From assembly GCF_004297265.1 (NCBI RefSeq), contig NZ_SCUT01000050.1:62001-126000 (forward strand): a stretch of 64,000 nucleotides of DNA, given 5' to 3'. Under the pieces are notes generated by a model. It had not been told where the DNA came from, ran no database searches, and saw only the letters and a list, made by a program, of their open reading frames with translations. Origin of the DNA: Reyranella sp. (lineage in GTDB: Bacteria > Pseudomonadota > Alphaproteobacteria > Reyranellales > Reyranellaceae). The translations under genes were made by a program, and so were the position numbers. Positions 9,512 through 17,623 of this stretch are shown here, in pieces (the stretch's first letter is position 1; each line of letters begins with the position of its first letter).

Positions 9512-10020
9512 GCATCGGGGTTCTGTTCGTCTCCACCGGCGGCATCTGCCGTGCGCCGATGGCGGCAGGCGTCTTCCGAACCTTCGCGACGAGGGCACGG
9601 ATCGAGGACAGGTTCGACATTGCCGCCGTCGGTACCTTCGACGGCCATGCGGGCGAACCACCCTCGTTGCTGGCGTTCGAGGTCGCCCAGCGTCGGGGCT
9701 ACGATGTGCCGGTCGCGCCGGTGAGGCCGCTGCGGCCGGAGGACCTGTCTCGCTACGATCACCTGATCGCCATGGACCGGAGCACCCTCGCCGCCCTGCG
9801 CTGGATGGCACCGAGCGGCCGCACCGACCTGCCGCAACTTCTGATGCGCCATGTCCCGCAGGCCGCGGCCATCGACATCGTCGATCCGTATGGTGGGACC
9901 GCCGAGGACTACGAACGGGCGCTCGATCTGATCGAGAAGGGATGTGCCGGACTGATGATGACGATCGTCTCGAACGGCAACCCATCCCTACAAGGTAAAA
10001 TCCACGAAGATCTGCCGTAG
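9508..10020 (+). CDS. Low-molecular-weight tyrosine-phosphatase-like protein with Cys-to-Ser at the nucleophile
   Basis: A 170-residue member of the LMW-PTP / arsenate-reductase fold. The P-loop of active members reads C-x-G-N-x-C-R-S; here it reads S-T-G-G-I-C-R-A at residues 9-16. The catalytic cysteine is therefore Ser9 (codon TCC), and the usual Asn is Gly. Cys14 and Arg15 of the loop remain, as does the C-terminal acid motif DIVDPYGG with the general-acid Asp. By family knowledge a Cys-to-Ser change abolishes phosphatase turnover but can retain ligand binding, so a phosphate-binding or scaffolding role is inferred. The GTG start overlaps the stop of the sensor kinase by four bases. Another possibility is a recently decayed enzyme, though the rest of the fold is intact. 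Confidence 0.8.
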   Translation: MSIGVLFVSTGGICRAPMAAGVFRTFATRARIEDRFDIAAVGTFDGHAGEPPSLLAFEVAQRRGYDVPVAPVRPLRPEDLSRYDHLIAMDRSTLAALRWMAPSGRTDLPQLLMRHVPQAAAIDIVDPYGGTAEDYERALDLIEKGCAGLMMTIVSNGNPSLQGKIHEDLP

Positions 10021-10074
10021 ACTCGATAAACGCTCTGCTAGGGGCTTCCCGCTTCAAGTTCATCCACACACCAT

Positions 10075-10182
10075 CCTCATCCTGAGGAGCACGCCAAGGG
10101 CGTGCGTCTCGAAGGATGGGCAACAAACGTGGTGCTCGTGCCCATGCTTCGAGACGGCCCTGCGGGCCTCCTCAGCATGAGG
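10075..10182. repeat. Imperfect palindromic repeat element (about 108 bp)
   Basis: Left arm 10075-10121 and right arm 10140-10182 are inverted copies of one sequence (CCTCAT.CTGAGGAG ... GTCTCGAAG.ATGGGC) separated by an 18-base loop. This long hairpin resembles the dispersed extragenic palindromes common in alphaproteobacterial genomes. It lies between the convergent phosphatase-like gene and the hybrid kinase gene and could stop or slow transcription from both sides, though there is no T-run. No second copy was seen in this window. Confidence 0.8.
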
Positions 10183-10225
10183 TTGGCGGTAGCGGTGATT
10201 CTATCTCGATCGGAAAGACCCTAGT

Positions 10226-12925
10226 CTACCGCTCTCCATCTGCTGTCGATTCGCGCGCCTCCGCCAGCGCCCTTCTGACGACGCGCGCGAGTTGGGCCTT
10301 CCGGAACGGCTTGGACAGAAGGGTCTGGCCCGGCGGCAATTGGCCGGCGGCCGGGATCGTCCCGTCCGGATAACCGGACATGAGCACGACCGGAAGGCCG
10401 GGGCACAAACGTCTCACCTCGTCGAGCAATATGTCGCCGCTCACCGGACCGGGCATGACGACGTCCGTGAGCAGGAGATCGAAGGCATCGGTGTCGCGGC
10501 GCAAGATCGACAGCGCCTCCGAGCCGTTGCCGGCCTCGGTCACGCGGTAGCCCAGCCTCTCGAGTTGTGAGACGACGAGTACACGGACCGAGGCCTCGTC
10601 CTCCACCACGAGGATCCGCTCGGTGCCCCCAGGGAGATCCTCCTCGCCGCTTTCGGGTTTCGCGTGAATCGCCTTCTCGTCAGCCAACGGAAACAGCATG
10701 CGTACGGTCGTGCCGTGACCGGCGGCTGGCGCCGGGACGCTCTCGATCTCGACCAGCCCCTTCGATTGCTTCACGAAGCCATAGACCATGCTCAGTCCGA
10801 GGCCCGATCCACGTCCGGCCTCCTTGGTCGTGAAGAAGGGTTCGAAGACCCGGTCCCGCACCTCGGGAGTCATTCCGGTGCCGCTGTCGGTCACCGAAAG
10901 CACGACGTATTCGGTCTCCTCGCCGTCAGCCGCGGCTCGCGTTTCGCGCCTGGTCGCGACGGTAAGGGTGCCTCCCGCCGGCATTGCGTCGCGCGCGTTC
11001 AGGCAGATGTTCAGGAAGGCGGTTTCGAGCTGAGGTCGATCGGTCAGGATGGCCGGCAACCCGGATTCCATGCTGGTCTCGAAGGCGATGTGCTCGCCGA
11101 GCGTCCGTGCCAGCAGTTCGGAGGTCGTCGTCACGAGGTGGGCGATGTCGAGGCGTTCGGGCGTGAGTGTCTGGCGGCGAGAAAAGGCGAGCAGCTGGTG
11201 CGTCAGCTTGGCCGCGCGCGCCGCAGCGCCATTGATGCGCTTGAGGTGTTCGACGGCGAGATCGAGGGTCGCGCTGCCGTCCGCCGTCTCCTCGATGACG
11301 GCATCGGCATTCGCCATGATCACCATGAGGATGTTGTTGAAGTCGTGGGCGACTCCCCCCGTCAGCTGGCCGATGGCTTCGAGCTTCTGGGATTGCCGCG
11401 CGGCCTCCTCACGGGCCTTGCGCTCCGTAATGTCGACTCCACTTCCCACCAGGCGAATGGCCTGACCTTCTGCGTTGCGGATGACCTTTCCCTGTGCCGA
11501 CATGAGTCCGTAGGTCCCGTCTGCCCGGAGGAGGCGGTATTCCTCGCACCAATGATCGCCGCCGCCGTCAATGACGGCCTGGGCCCCCTCCAGCACCTTC
11601 GACAGGTCGTCCGGATGGATTCGTCTACGCCAGTGATCGGTGACATCTGCTGTCTCTTCGGGCTGATAGCCGTACGTGACCGCCGCAAGGCCGCTGCGCC
11701 ATACTGTGTTTTCCGGGATGTTCCAGTCCCATACGAGATCGGACGTCATCGAGGCGATGATCCGCAACCGCTCCTCGCTCACCGCCAGCGCGTCCAGCGC
11801 TTCCTTGTGCCTCGTGACGTCACGGATGATCGCCGTGTAGTGCGTCAGGCGGCCATGCAAATCCCGGATCGGCGCCAGGCTCACCTCGGCCCAGTACATT
11901 CTTCCGTCACGGGCGTAGTGCAGCAACTGCGCCGTCGTGGACTTTCCATCTTCCAACGCGGAGAGGAGACGCGCCGCCGCCGCAGGATCCGTATCGGGGC
12001 CGTGCAGCAGTTCGGCCGGCGTCCGACCCACCGCCTCGGAAGCGGAGTACCCTGTCTGTCGCGTAAAGGCTTCGTTCACATAGGCGATCCGATGCTTTCG
12101 CCGGTCGTCCATTCGATACTCGGTGATGACGACCATGTCGTCGAGATGCGAGACCGCAGCTTCGAGGAGGCTGTGATCCCGCTCCGCGGTCAGGTCGCGG
12201 CCGACGGCGCAGTAGCCCCCACCGGCCACGCGGGCGAACCTCATGGCGACGGGCACTTCGCAACCATCGCCGTGCAGCATCAGCGTCTCGATCGTATCGG
12301 TCGCCACGCTGTCTCTCGTGAGGATGCGGCCCAGCCGGGCCTCGAAGGCGGCGCGTGCAGCGGGAGCGACCAGCGCCGAGACCGGCTTTCCCGGCAGTTC
12401 GGCCGGATCGATCCCGAGCACCTCCCGAAACTGCGCGCCCGCATCGGTGACGTGACCTGAATCGTCCAGCGCGAGCACGAGGTCGGGCGAGGCGTCGACG
12501 ATTCTCTGATAACGGTCACGCGCCTGTTCGGCCTCGCGCGCGCTGTCGGCCAGCCGCCTGGCCAGGTCGATGCGGTCGGTCTCGGCTGCCGGCAGCCAGC
12601 GCCAGACGACCAGAAAGAGAATGAGGCCACCGGCGAACAGGTTCACCAGCCGCGGCAGGACGACGAGGGCCGGGGCCTCGAGCAGTATCTTCAGGTCCGA
12701 TGGCAGGACGCCGTAGACGGCATTCCAGTAGGCGCCAAAATAGGCGTTCTCGAACAGCGTGCGGAACGCGTCGATCGACAGCACGACCACGAGAACGAAG
12801 AATAATCGGTTGACGTCGGGAGGGCGCCGCAACCGGGCGAGCAGCACGCCCAGCACGACGGCCCACAGCAGCACGCCGATACCGTAGGTGGCGGGTACGA
12901 CGAACCTCTCGAGCCCATGCAGCAT
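10226..12925 (-). CDS. Membrane PAS hybrid sensor histidine kinase
   Basis: An 899-residue hybrid kinase. Three or so membrane helices lie in the first 110 residues (about 13-31, 37-57, 85-108), then a run of PAS/PAC domains to about 500, a HisKA with His527 in GGVAHDFNNILM, an HATPase (ICLNARDAMPAGG, DSGTGMT, FEPFFTTKE, GSGLGLSMVYG) and a C-terminal receiver with phospho-acceptor Asp821 (LLTDVVMPG) and Lys in LSKPF. ATG 12925 is preceded by GGGAGG six bases upstream; the longer frame to 13081 has no such site. The PAS-HisKA part is clearly paralogous to the frameshifted kinase at 1-3777. No cognate response regulator with DNA-binding output is adjacent, so phosphorelay to a stand-alone receiver is plausible. 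Confidence 0.9.
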   Translation of the reverse strand: MLHGLERFVVPATYGIGVLLWAVVLGVLLARLRRPPDVNRLFFVLVVVLSIDAFRTLFENAYFGAYWNAVYGVLPSDLKILLEAPALVVLPRLVNLFAGGLILFLVVWRWLPAAETDRIDLARRLADSAREAEQARDRYQRIVDASPDLVLALDDSGHVTDAGAQFREVLGIDPAELPGKPVSALVAPAARAAFEARLGRILTRDSVATDTIETLMLHGDGCEVPVAMRFARVAGGGYCAVGRDLTAERDHSLLEAAVSHLDDMVVITEYRMDDRRKHRIAYVNEAFTRQTGYSASEAVGRTPAELLHGPDTDPAAAARLLSALEDGKSTTAQLLHYARDGRMYWAEVSLAPIRDLHGRLTHYTAIIRDVTRHKEALDALAVSEERLRIIASMTSDLVWDWNIPENTVWRSGLAAVTYGYQPEETADVTDHWRRRIHPDDLSKVLEGAQAVIDGGGDHWCEEYRLLRADGTYGLMSAQGKVIRNAEGQAIRLVGSGVDITERKAREEAARQSQKLEAIGQLTGGVAHDFNNILMVIMANADAVIEETADGSATLDLAVEHLKRINGAAARAAKLTHQLLAFSRRQTLTPERLDIAHLVTTTSELLARTLGEHIAFETSMESGLPAILTDRPQLETAFLNICLNARDAMPAGGTLTVATRRETRAAADGEETEYVVLSVTDSGTGMTPEVRDRVFEPFFTTKEAGRGSGLGLSMVYGFVKQSKGLVEIESVPAPAAGHGTTVRMLFPLADEKAIHAKPESGEEDLPGGTERILVVEDEASVRVLVVSQLERLGYRVTEAGNGSEALSILRRDTDAFDLLLTDVVMPGPVSGDILLDEVRRLCPGLPVVLMSGYPDGTIPAAGQLPPGQTLLSKPFRKAQLARVVRRALAEARESTADGER

Positions 12926-13188
12926 GGGTGCCTCCCGGCCTATTGGTTCATTGATTACCGCCGATCGTACAAGGTCTGGCGCAACAAAGCGCGCGGCAAA
13001 TGAAAATAGAACCGTCGTTGCGCAGGACGGGGCAGTTCCCGCAACTACGATGCTGCGGGTCTTTCTCGTGGGTTCATCCACGACGGAGCGGCTACCCTCC
13101 TCGATATCCGTCCCTGTCGACGCCGCCTTCTACAGGCTGAAGGGCGGCGTCGGCGACCACGGCTCCCTGGTATTTCCGAACGCTTGTC

Positions 13189-13315
13189 TGAACTGCCAGG
13201 GGTCGGACTCGTCGAGGTCCTCGGGGAAGAGGTCGCCGCGGCCCTGCAGCGGGGTCCAGTCGCTGTACTTGCCGACGACCGGGCCGAGATAGGGCATGCG
13301 GATATCCAGGTTGCG
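13189..13315 (-). pseudogene. Duplicated 3' fragment of homospermidine synthase
   Basis: This 127-base stretch matches bases 17644-17770, inside the 3' end of the intact homospermidine synthase gene, with only five mismatches by eye (about 96 percent). On the minus strand it still reads MPYLGPVVGKYSDWTP and GRGDLFPEDLD, then departs after DPWQFR. The rest of the gene is absent. It sits just beyond the TonB receptor gene, in the same orientation as the full gene, so the two copies form direct repeats around the FecI/FecR/TonB cassette. It is a remnant and not expected to be functional. Confidence 0.9.
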
Positions 13316-13375
13316 ATTCCCAGGAGGATAAGACGACACCGAAGGCACCGGGTTCTCACGACGACGGCAGGGGCC

Positions 13376-15832
13376 TCACCATTTGTAGGTCAATGTCGCC
13401 AGGACATTTCTCCTGAACCCGTAGTAGCAGGTCGTCGTCGTCGAACAGCCCGCCACATATGTCGTGTCGAAGAGGTTGTTGACGTTGAGCGCCAGCCTGG
13501 CGCCCGAGGCTGCGGGAAAAGCCTCTCCTAGATCGTACTGCAAGGTCAGATCGGCGATCGTATATCCCGGCACCATGAAGGTATTCGCGGGGTCTCCGTA
13601 TGACCAGCTCGTATAACGCACGCCACCACCGAGCGTGAGACCGGCCAACGGTCCCTTCTGAAAGGTGTAATCGACCCAAGCCGATGCAAGCTCCGGAGAA
13701 ACGCCGGCCGGCATCTTGCCGATCAGTCCGCTGTTGCTCTTGGTCACCTTGTTGTCGAGGTAGCTGTAGCTCGCGACGACGTTCAGTCCTTCCGCCAGGC
13801 TCGCGGTGGCAGACAACTGGACGCCCTGGGATGTGATCTCGCCGGTCTGCACCTGCGAGTTGCCGTGCGCGGGGTTGGGATCCGCGGTCAGTACGTTCTG
13901 CTGCTTGAGATCGAAGTACGCGATCGTGAACAGGCCGTTGAAGAAGGTCGGCTTGTACTTCACGCCGATCTCGAATTGCTGACCGGTCGTCGGACGAAAG
14001 GGCGTGCCGGCAAAGTCGACGCCGATCACCGGCTCGAAGGACTCGGCATAGCTGGCATAAGGCGCAATCCCGTTGTCGAAGACATAGTTGACGCCGGCCC
14101 GGCCGGTGAACGCCCCGTCGTACTGGCCGGTCACGCCCTTGGTCAGCCAGTTGTTCTGCTTCTGGATGGACCAGTCGTACCGGCCGCCCAGCGTCACCAT
14201 GAGCCTGTCGAGCTTGATCTGGTCCTGCGCGTAGAGACCGGTCTGGTTCTGGGTCTGGCTCAGATTCTGACCGAGGGCCGGCAGTACGATATTCTGGAAA
14301 TAGTTGGGGCTCAGGATATTCAGCGTGGGCGCCGCTCCCACCGCGTAACGATAGGACCAGTTGGACTGGTAGTAGTCGAGGCCGAGCAGGAGCTCATGGC
14401 CGATGCCGCTGGTCTCGAACTTGGCAAGCAATGTGTTGTCGATGGCGAAGGTATCGAGCCGTTCCGTATCCAGGATCAGGTTGCGGCGCAGTGTCGTCGC
14501 GTTGGCGTACCCGGTTGCGTAGAGAAAATTATACGTGAGATCGATATGGCGATACCGCGCATTCTGCCGGAACGTGAACACGTCATCGAAGCGATGCTCG
14601 AACTGGTAGCCGATCGAGTATTGATCGCGCTGATAGACGTTGAGGTTCCGGTCGCCTGTGAAAAGACTCGTCGGTATGTATCCGAAGGGCGCTGGTGCAA
14701 TGGATCCCAGCGCCGGGAGTCGCCCGTACAGGCCGCCCGCCGGATCGTCCTGATAATTCACGAGCACGGTGAGGCTGGTGTTGCTGTCAGGCTTCCACAT
14801 CACCGTGGGGGCAATCGTCAGGCGCTGGTTGCGGATGTAATCGACCTGCGCGTCCGCATCGCGCGCAAGCGCCGTCAGGCGGTAGGTCAGCTTGCCTTCG
14901 TCGTCGAGCTTGCCGGCCGTATCCATGGCGCCCTGGAGCCTGTTGTAGCTTCCGGTCTGCAGCTGCAGCTCACTGAACGTCGTGCCGTCCGGTCTCTTGC
15001 TCACCATGTCCATGAGACCGCCCGGAGAGCTGCGGCCATAAAGCGACGAGGCAGGCCCCTGCAGGACATCGATCCGCTGCAGGAAATAGGGTTCGGTCTG
15101 CGACGCCGCGAACGAGCCGGTACCCAGGCGCAACCCGTCGAGATACTGCACAAGCGGGAAGCCGCGGGCGCTTGCATAGTCGAACCGGTTGTCTTCCTTG
15201 CCCGACACCGAGACGCCCGGGCTGTAGCGCAGGGCTTCGTCGACCGTCTGGGTTTGCCTCCTCTCCATCTGCTCCCGCGTGACGACACTCACACTTTGCG
15301 GGATGTCGAGGATGGGCGTGTTCGTCTTGGTGCCCGCGGCGCTCCTGGTCGCCACGAAGCCGATCGTTCCATCGGTTGATTTATGCGGTTGGCCTTCCAC
15401 GCTGATCGGATCGAGGTGCACGGCACCGGCCGGACCGGTCTGCGCCGGCTTCTGCAGCACGATGGTCGCCCCCGACGGCATCGAGAAGATCAGCCCCGTG
15501 CCGGCCAGCAACCGCCGCAGCGCTTCTTCGACCGTAAAGCTACCCTGCACGCCAGGAGTGGACTGTCCCTGGATCACCGCGGCGTCTGCCGTGATCTGCC
15601 GGCCCGCCTGCTGCCCGAAAAGGACAAGAGCCGTGGAGAGTGCCTGTGGCGGGACGTTGAAGCTTCGTTGATTGGTGGTCTGGGCAATGTCCAGGCCCGG
15701 GCGAGGCTCTTGCGCGCGAGATGCCGGCACGATCGAGGCCAGTGCCGCGAGGACAGCGGCAAATCCCGCAGCAATGTTCAGGTAGTTGCCGCCAGCACAG
15801 GTATTCTTCACGCGAGACTCCATTCGACGCAC
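13376..15832 (-). CDS. TonB-dependent siderophore receptor with STN signalling domain
   Basis: An outer-membrane receptor of 818 residues. A signal peptide ends near residue 41 (PASRAQ). Residues about 55-115 form a secretin/TonB N-terminal (STN) domain (FNVPPQALSTALVLFGQQAG), which in FecA/FpvA-type transducers contacts the anti-sigma factor. The plug follows (about 165-275: DIPQSVSVVTREQM, VDEALRYSPGV, IDVLQGPASSLYGRSSPGG), then a 22-strand barrel ending in the aromatic C terminus LTYKW. It resembles ferric hydroxamate/pyoverdine-class receptors, but the siderophore cannot be named. It is downstream of fecR and fecI on the same strand; the 113-base gap before it may contain its own sigma-dependent promoter. 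Either of two nearby ATGs (15832 or 15823) could be the start. Confidence 0.93.
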   Translation of the reverse strand: MRRMESRVKNTCAGGNYLNIAAGFAAVLAALASIVPASRAQEPRPGLDIAQTTNQRSFNVPPQALSTALVLFGQQAGRQITADAAVIQGQSTPGVQGSFTVEEALRRLLAGTGLIFSMPSGATIVLQKPAQTGPAGAVHLDPISVEGQPHKSTDGTIGFVATRSAAGTKTNTPILDIPQSVSVVTREQMERRQTQTVDEALRYSPGVSVSGKEDNRFDYASARGFPLVQYLDGLRLGTGSFAASQTEPYFLQRIDVLQGPASSLYGRSSPGGLMDMVSKRPDGTTFSELQLQTGSYNRLQGAMDTAGKLDDEGKLTYRLTALARDADAQVDYIRNQRLTIAPTVMWKPDSNTSLTVLVNYQDDPAGGLYGRLPALGSIAPAPFGYIPTSLFTGDRNLNVYQRDQYSIGYQFEHRFDDVFTFRQNARYRHIDLTYNFLYATGYANATTLRRNLILDTERLDTFAIDNTLLAKFETSGIGHELLLGLDYYQSNWSYRYAVGAAPTLNILSPNYFQNIVLPALGQNLSQTQNQTGLYAQDQIKLDRLMVTLGGRYDWSIQKQNNWLTKGVTGQYDGAFTGRAGVNYVFDNGIAPYASYAESFEPVIGVDFAGTPFRPTTGQQFEIGVKYKPTFFNGLFTIAYFDLKQQNVLTADPNPAHGNSQVQTGEITSQGVQLSATASLAEGLNVVASYSYLDNKVTKSNSGLIGKMPAGVSPELASAWVDYTFQKGPLAGLTLGGGVRYTSWSYGDPANTFMVPGYTIADLTLQYDLGEAFPAASGARLALNVNNLFDTTYVAGCSTTTTCYYGFRRNVLATLTYKW

Positions 15833-15945
15833 ATGGAGCGGACGCGACAGTTGCGGCGGCGACCCGTGAAGGTCTCGCGATCATCTCCCTTGATTCACGG
15901 AACGACGCCGACCCAGGAAATTCTTGCAAAAAAGTTGGCGCGACC

Positions 15946-16959
15946 CTATTCGGCCGAAATCAGGAGCATCCAGGAGGTGACCCGGCGCACCTTGGCACCG
16001 TGGGCATGCCCGATGGCGCGCAGTGCCTCTTCGGGATCCGCCAGATTGTAGATGCCCGTAACGCGCCGAGAGCCGAGGCTCCCGTCGGTCATGATGATCG
16101 CGCCGGAATAGAACCGCCGGAGCTGGTCCACCGCTTCCTGCAGGCTCATGTTCTGTGCCACGAGCTGTCCCTTTCGCCAGGCCGCGACGGTGAGCTGGTC
16201 GGCCGATCGCGCGACTTTCCCATTGAATTCGATGCGGATCGCCTCGCCCGCCTGGAGACGTTCCTTCGTCCCGAACTGGGAGGCCTCCACCTCGACCTGA
16301 CCTTCCTCGACCCCGACGAACACGCCCCAACTGTCCCTGCGGACGTCGAACCGCGTCCCGACGACCGTGGTGCGCACCGGTCCGCTGATGACGCGGAAGG
16401 GCCGCGCCGGGTCCGGCCTGACCTGGAAGAATGCCTCCCCTTCGACCAGCGTCACCTGTCGCTCGCCCGCAGTGCCGGAAACTGCAATTGCGCTCCTGGC
16501 CGAAAGCATGACCGTGCTGCCATCGTCCAGCCCGATGTCACGCAGCTCGGCGGTGGAAGTGAGATGATCGGCTTCGAGCCGCTGCAGTACGGAGGGCCCG
16601 ACCGTGAGGGCGATAGCCGCTGCCGCAGCCATGCCGAGCGTGGCGACAATCCAGCGTCGCCGGCGCGGCGTTCGTGCCGACGCACTGCGCTCCCGGCTTG
16701 AGAGATAGGTGGGCCATTCGTCGGACGGACGGGGCGGTATCGATCGCCCGATCTCGAGCACGCGCTGTGTCGACTGCCAGACTGCATCGTTCAGAGAGCT
16801 GGCGCTTCGCCAGACCTCGAACTGCCGCCGCAAGTTCGGATCGTCCGGATCTTCCTGCAGCGCGATCAGCCATGAGGTGGCTTCCCGCGCCGCCTGCTGT
16901 CTGGGCCCGTCAGCATCCATGGCAAAATCCCATGCCGATACAGTCTCACGCCGCGCCAA
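15946..16959 (-). CDS. fecR: FecR-family anti-sigma / sigma regulator
   Basis: A 337-residue inner-membrane signal transducer. The N terminus carries a DUF4880-type helical domain (about 22-70: REATSWLIALQ, FEVWRSASSLNDAVW) that binds FecI-type sigma factors. One membrane helix follows the RRRRW motif at about 103-122. The periplasmic FecR domain is at 135-235 (LDDGSTVMLSARS, LVEGEAFFQV, VVGTRFDVRR) and a C-terminal STN-like domain ends the protein. The frame opens with TTG at 16959, which has an AGAGGA site nine bases upstream; ATG 16920 (MDADGPR) is the in-frame alternative. It lies between fecI and the receptor, the standard order for surface iron signalling. Confidence 0.9.
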   Translation of the reverse strand: MARRETVSAWDFAMDADGPRQQAAREATSWLIALQEDPDDPNLRRQFEVWRSASSLNDAVWQSTQRVLEIGRSIPPRPSDEWPTYLSSRERSASARTPRRRRWIVATLGMAAAAAIALTVGPSVLQRLEADHLTSTAELRDIGLDDGSTVMLSARSAIAVSGTAGERQVTLVEGEAFFQVRPDPARPFRVISGPVRTTVVGTRFDVRRDSWGVFVGVEEGQVEVEASQFGTKERLQAGEAIRIEFNGKVARSADQLTVAAWRKGQLVAQNMSLQEAVDQLRRFYSGAIIMTDGSLGSRRVTGIYNLADPEEALRAIGHAHGAKVRRVTSWMLLISAE

Positions 16960-17016
16960 GAGCAGAAATCCTCTTTCCTTGACGTTCCCGCGGGCGGATT
17001 TTCTTTAATGGGCCTT

Positions 17017-17523
17017 TCATGGCCACCCCAACCGCTTCCGGCAATGGTCCATGCCGGCCGCGACAAGCGCCTGCGCGTAGGGCACGGAAATGCCGAGAAA
17101 GCCGGCGATCTCCCGCAGCTTGCACCCGCCCAGTCTGTGCATGTCGAATGCGATCCGGGTGCGGTCCGGCAGCTCGTTCAACGCATCGTTGAGAAGGCGC
17201 AACTGCTCCCGGTGTATCGCCTGCGATTCCGGCGTTACCGGCTTATCGTGGCTTTCCTCGGCCGCCGCATCGAGCTCGATGCCGACCAGCACGCGGCTCT
17301 TTCGCGCGGTTCGGCGGCGCGTATCCAGTGCGAGGTTGCGGACGATCCGGTAGAGATAGCTCAGCGGCTGCGCGAGATACCGACCGCGCGTGCTCTCGTC
17401 GAAGCGCATCCACGCTTCCTGCACCAGGTCTTCCGCCTCTGGCCTCGAGCCCACGATCTTCGCGGCATACGCGACCAGTGCGTTCCGGTGCATCGAGAAG
17501 AGTGAGGCGCTGTCGGTCGACAC
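17017..17523 (-). CDS. fecI: FecI-like ECF sigma factor
   Basis: A 168-residue ECF sigma factor with region 2 at about 8-75 (EAEDLVQEAWMRF, LSYLYRIVRNLALD) and region 4 at about 110-165 (LNELPDRTRIAFDMHRLGG, LREIAGFLGIS). The LPDRTR/AF.MHR pattern is typical of iron-starvation sigma factors. It should direct transcription of the TonB receptor gene when FecR relays siderophore binding. The start is GTG 17523 with no strong ribosome site. It follows the homospermidine synthase stop by about 100 bases, on the same strand, but belongs functionally to the iron cassette. Its own control (for example by Fur or Irr) is not visible. Confidence 0.9.
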   Translation of the reverse strand: MSTDSASLFSMHRNALVAYAAKIVGSRPEAEDLVQEAWMRFDESTRGRYLAQPLSYLYRIVRNLALDTRRRTARKSRVLVGIELDAAAEESHDKPVTPESQAIHREQLRLLNDALNELPDRTRIAFDMHRLGGCKLREIAGFLGISVPYAQALVAAGMDHCRKRLGWP

Positions 17524-17623
17524 GATGCGTCGGGTCTAACGCAATTGCGAATAACTCGCAATCCAGGATCAGCGGGGCTTCTATCTCGGATTGCCAGCTT
17601 CGCCGACCGATGCGCCGCCTGGA

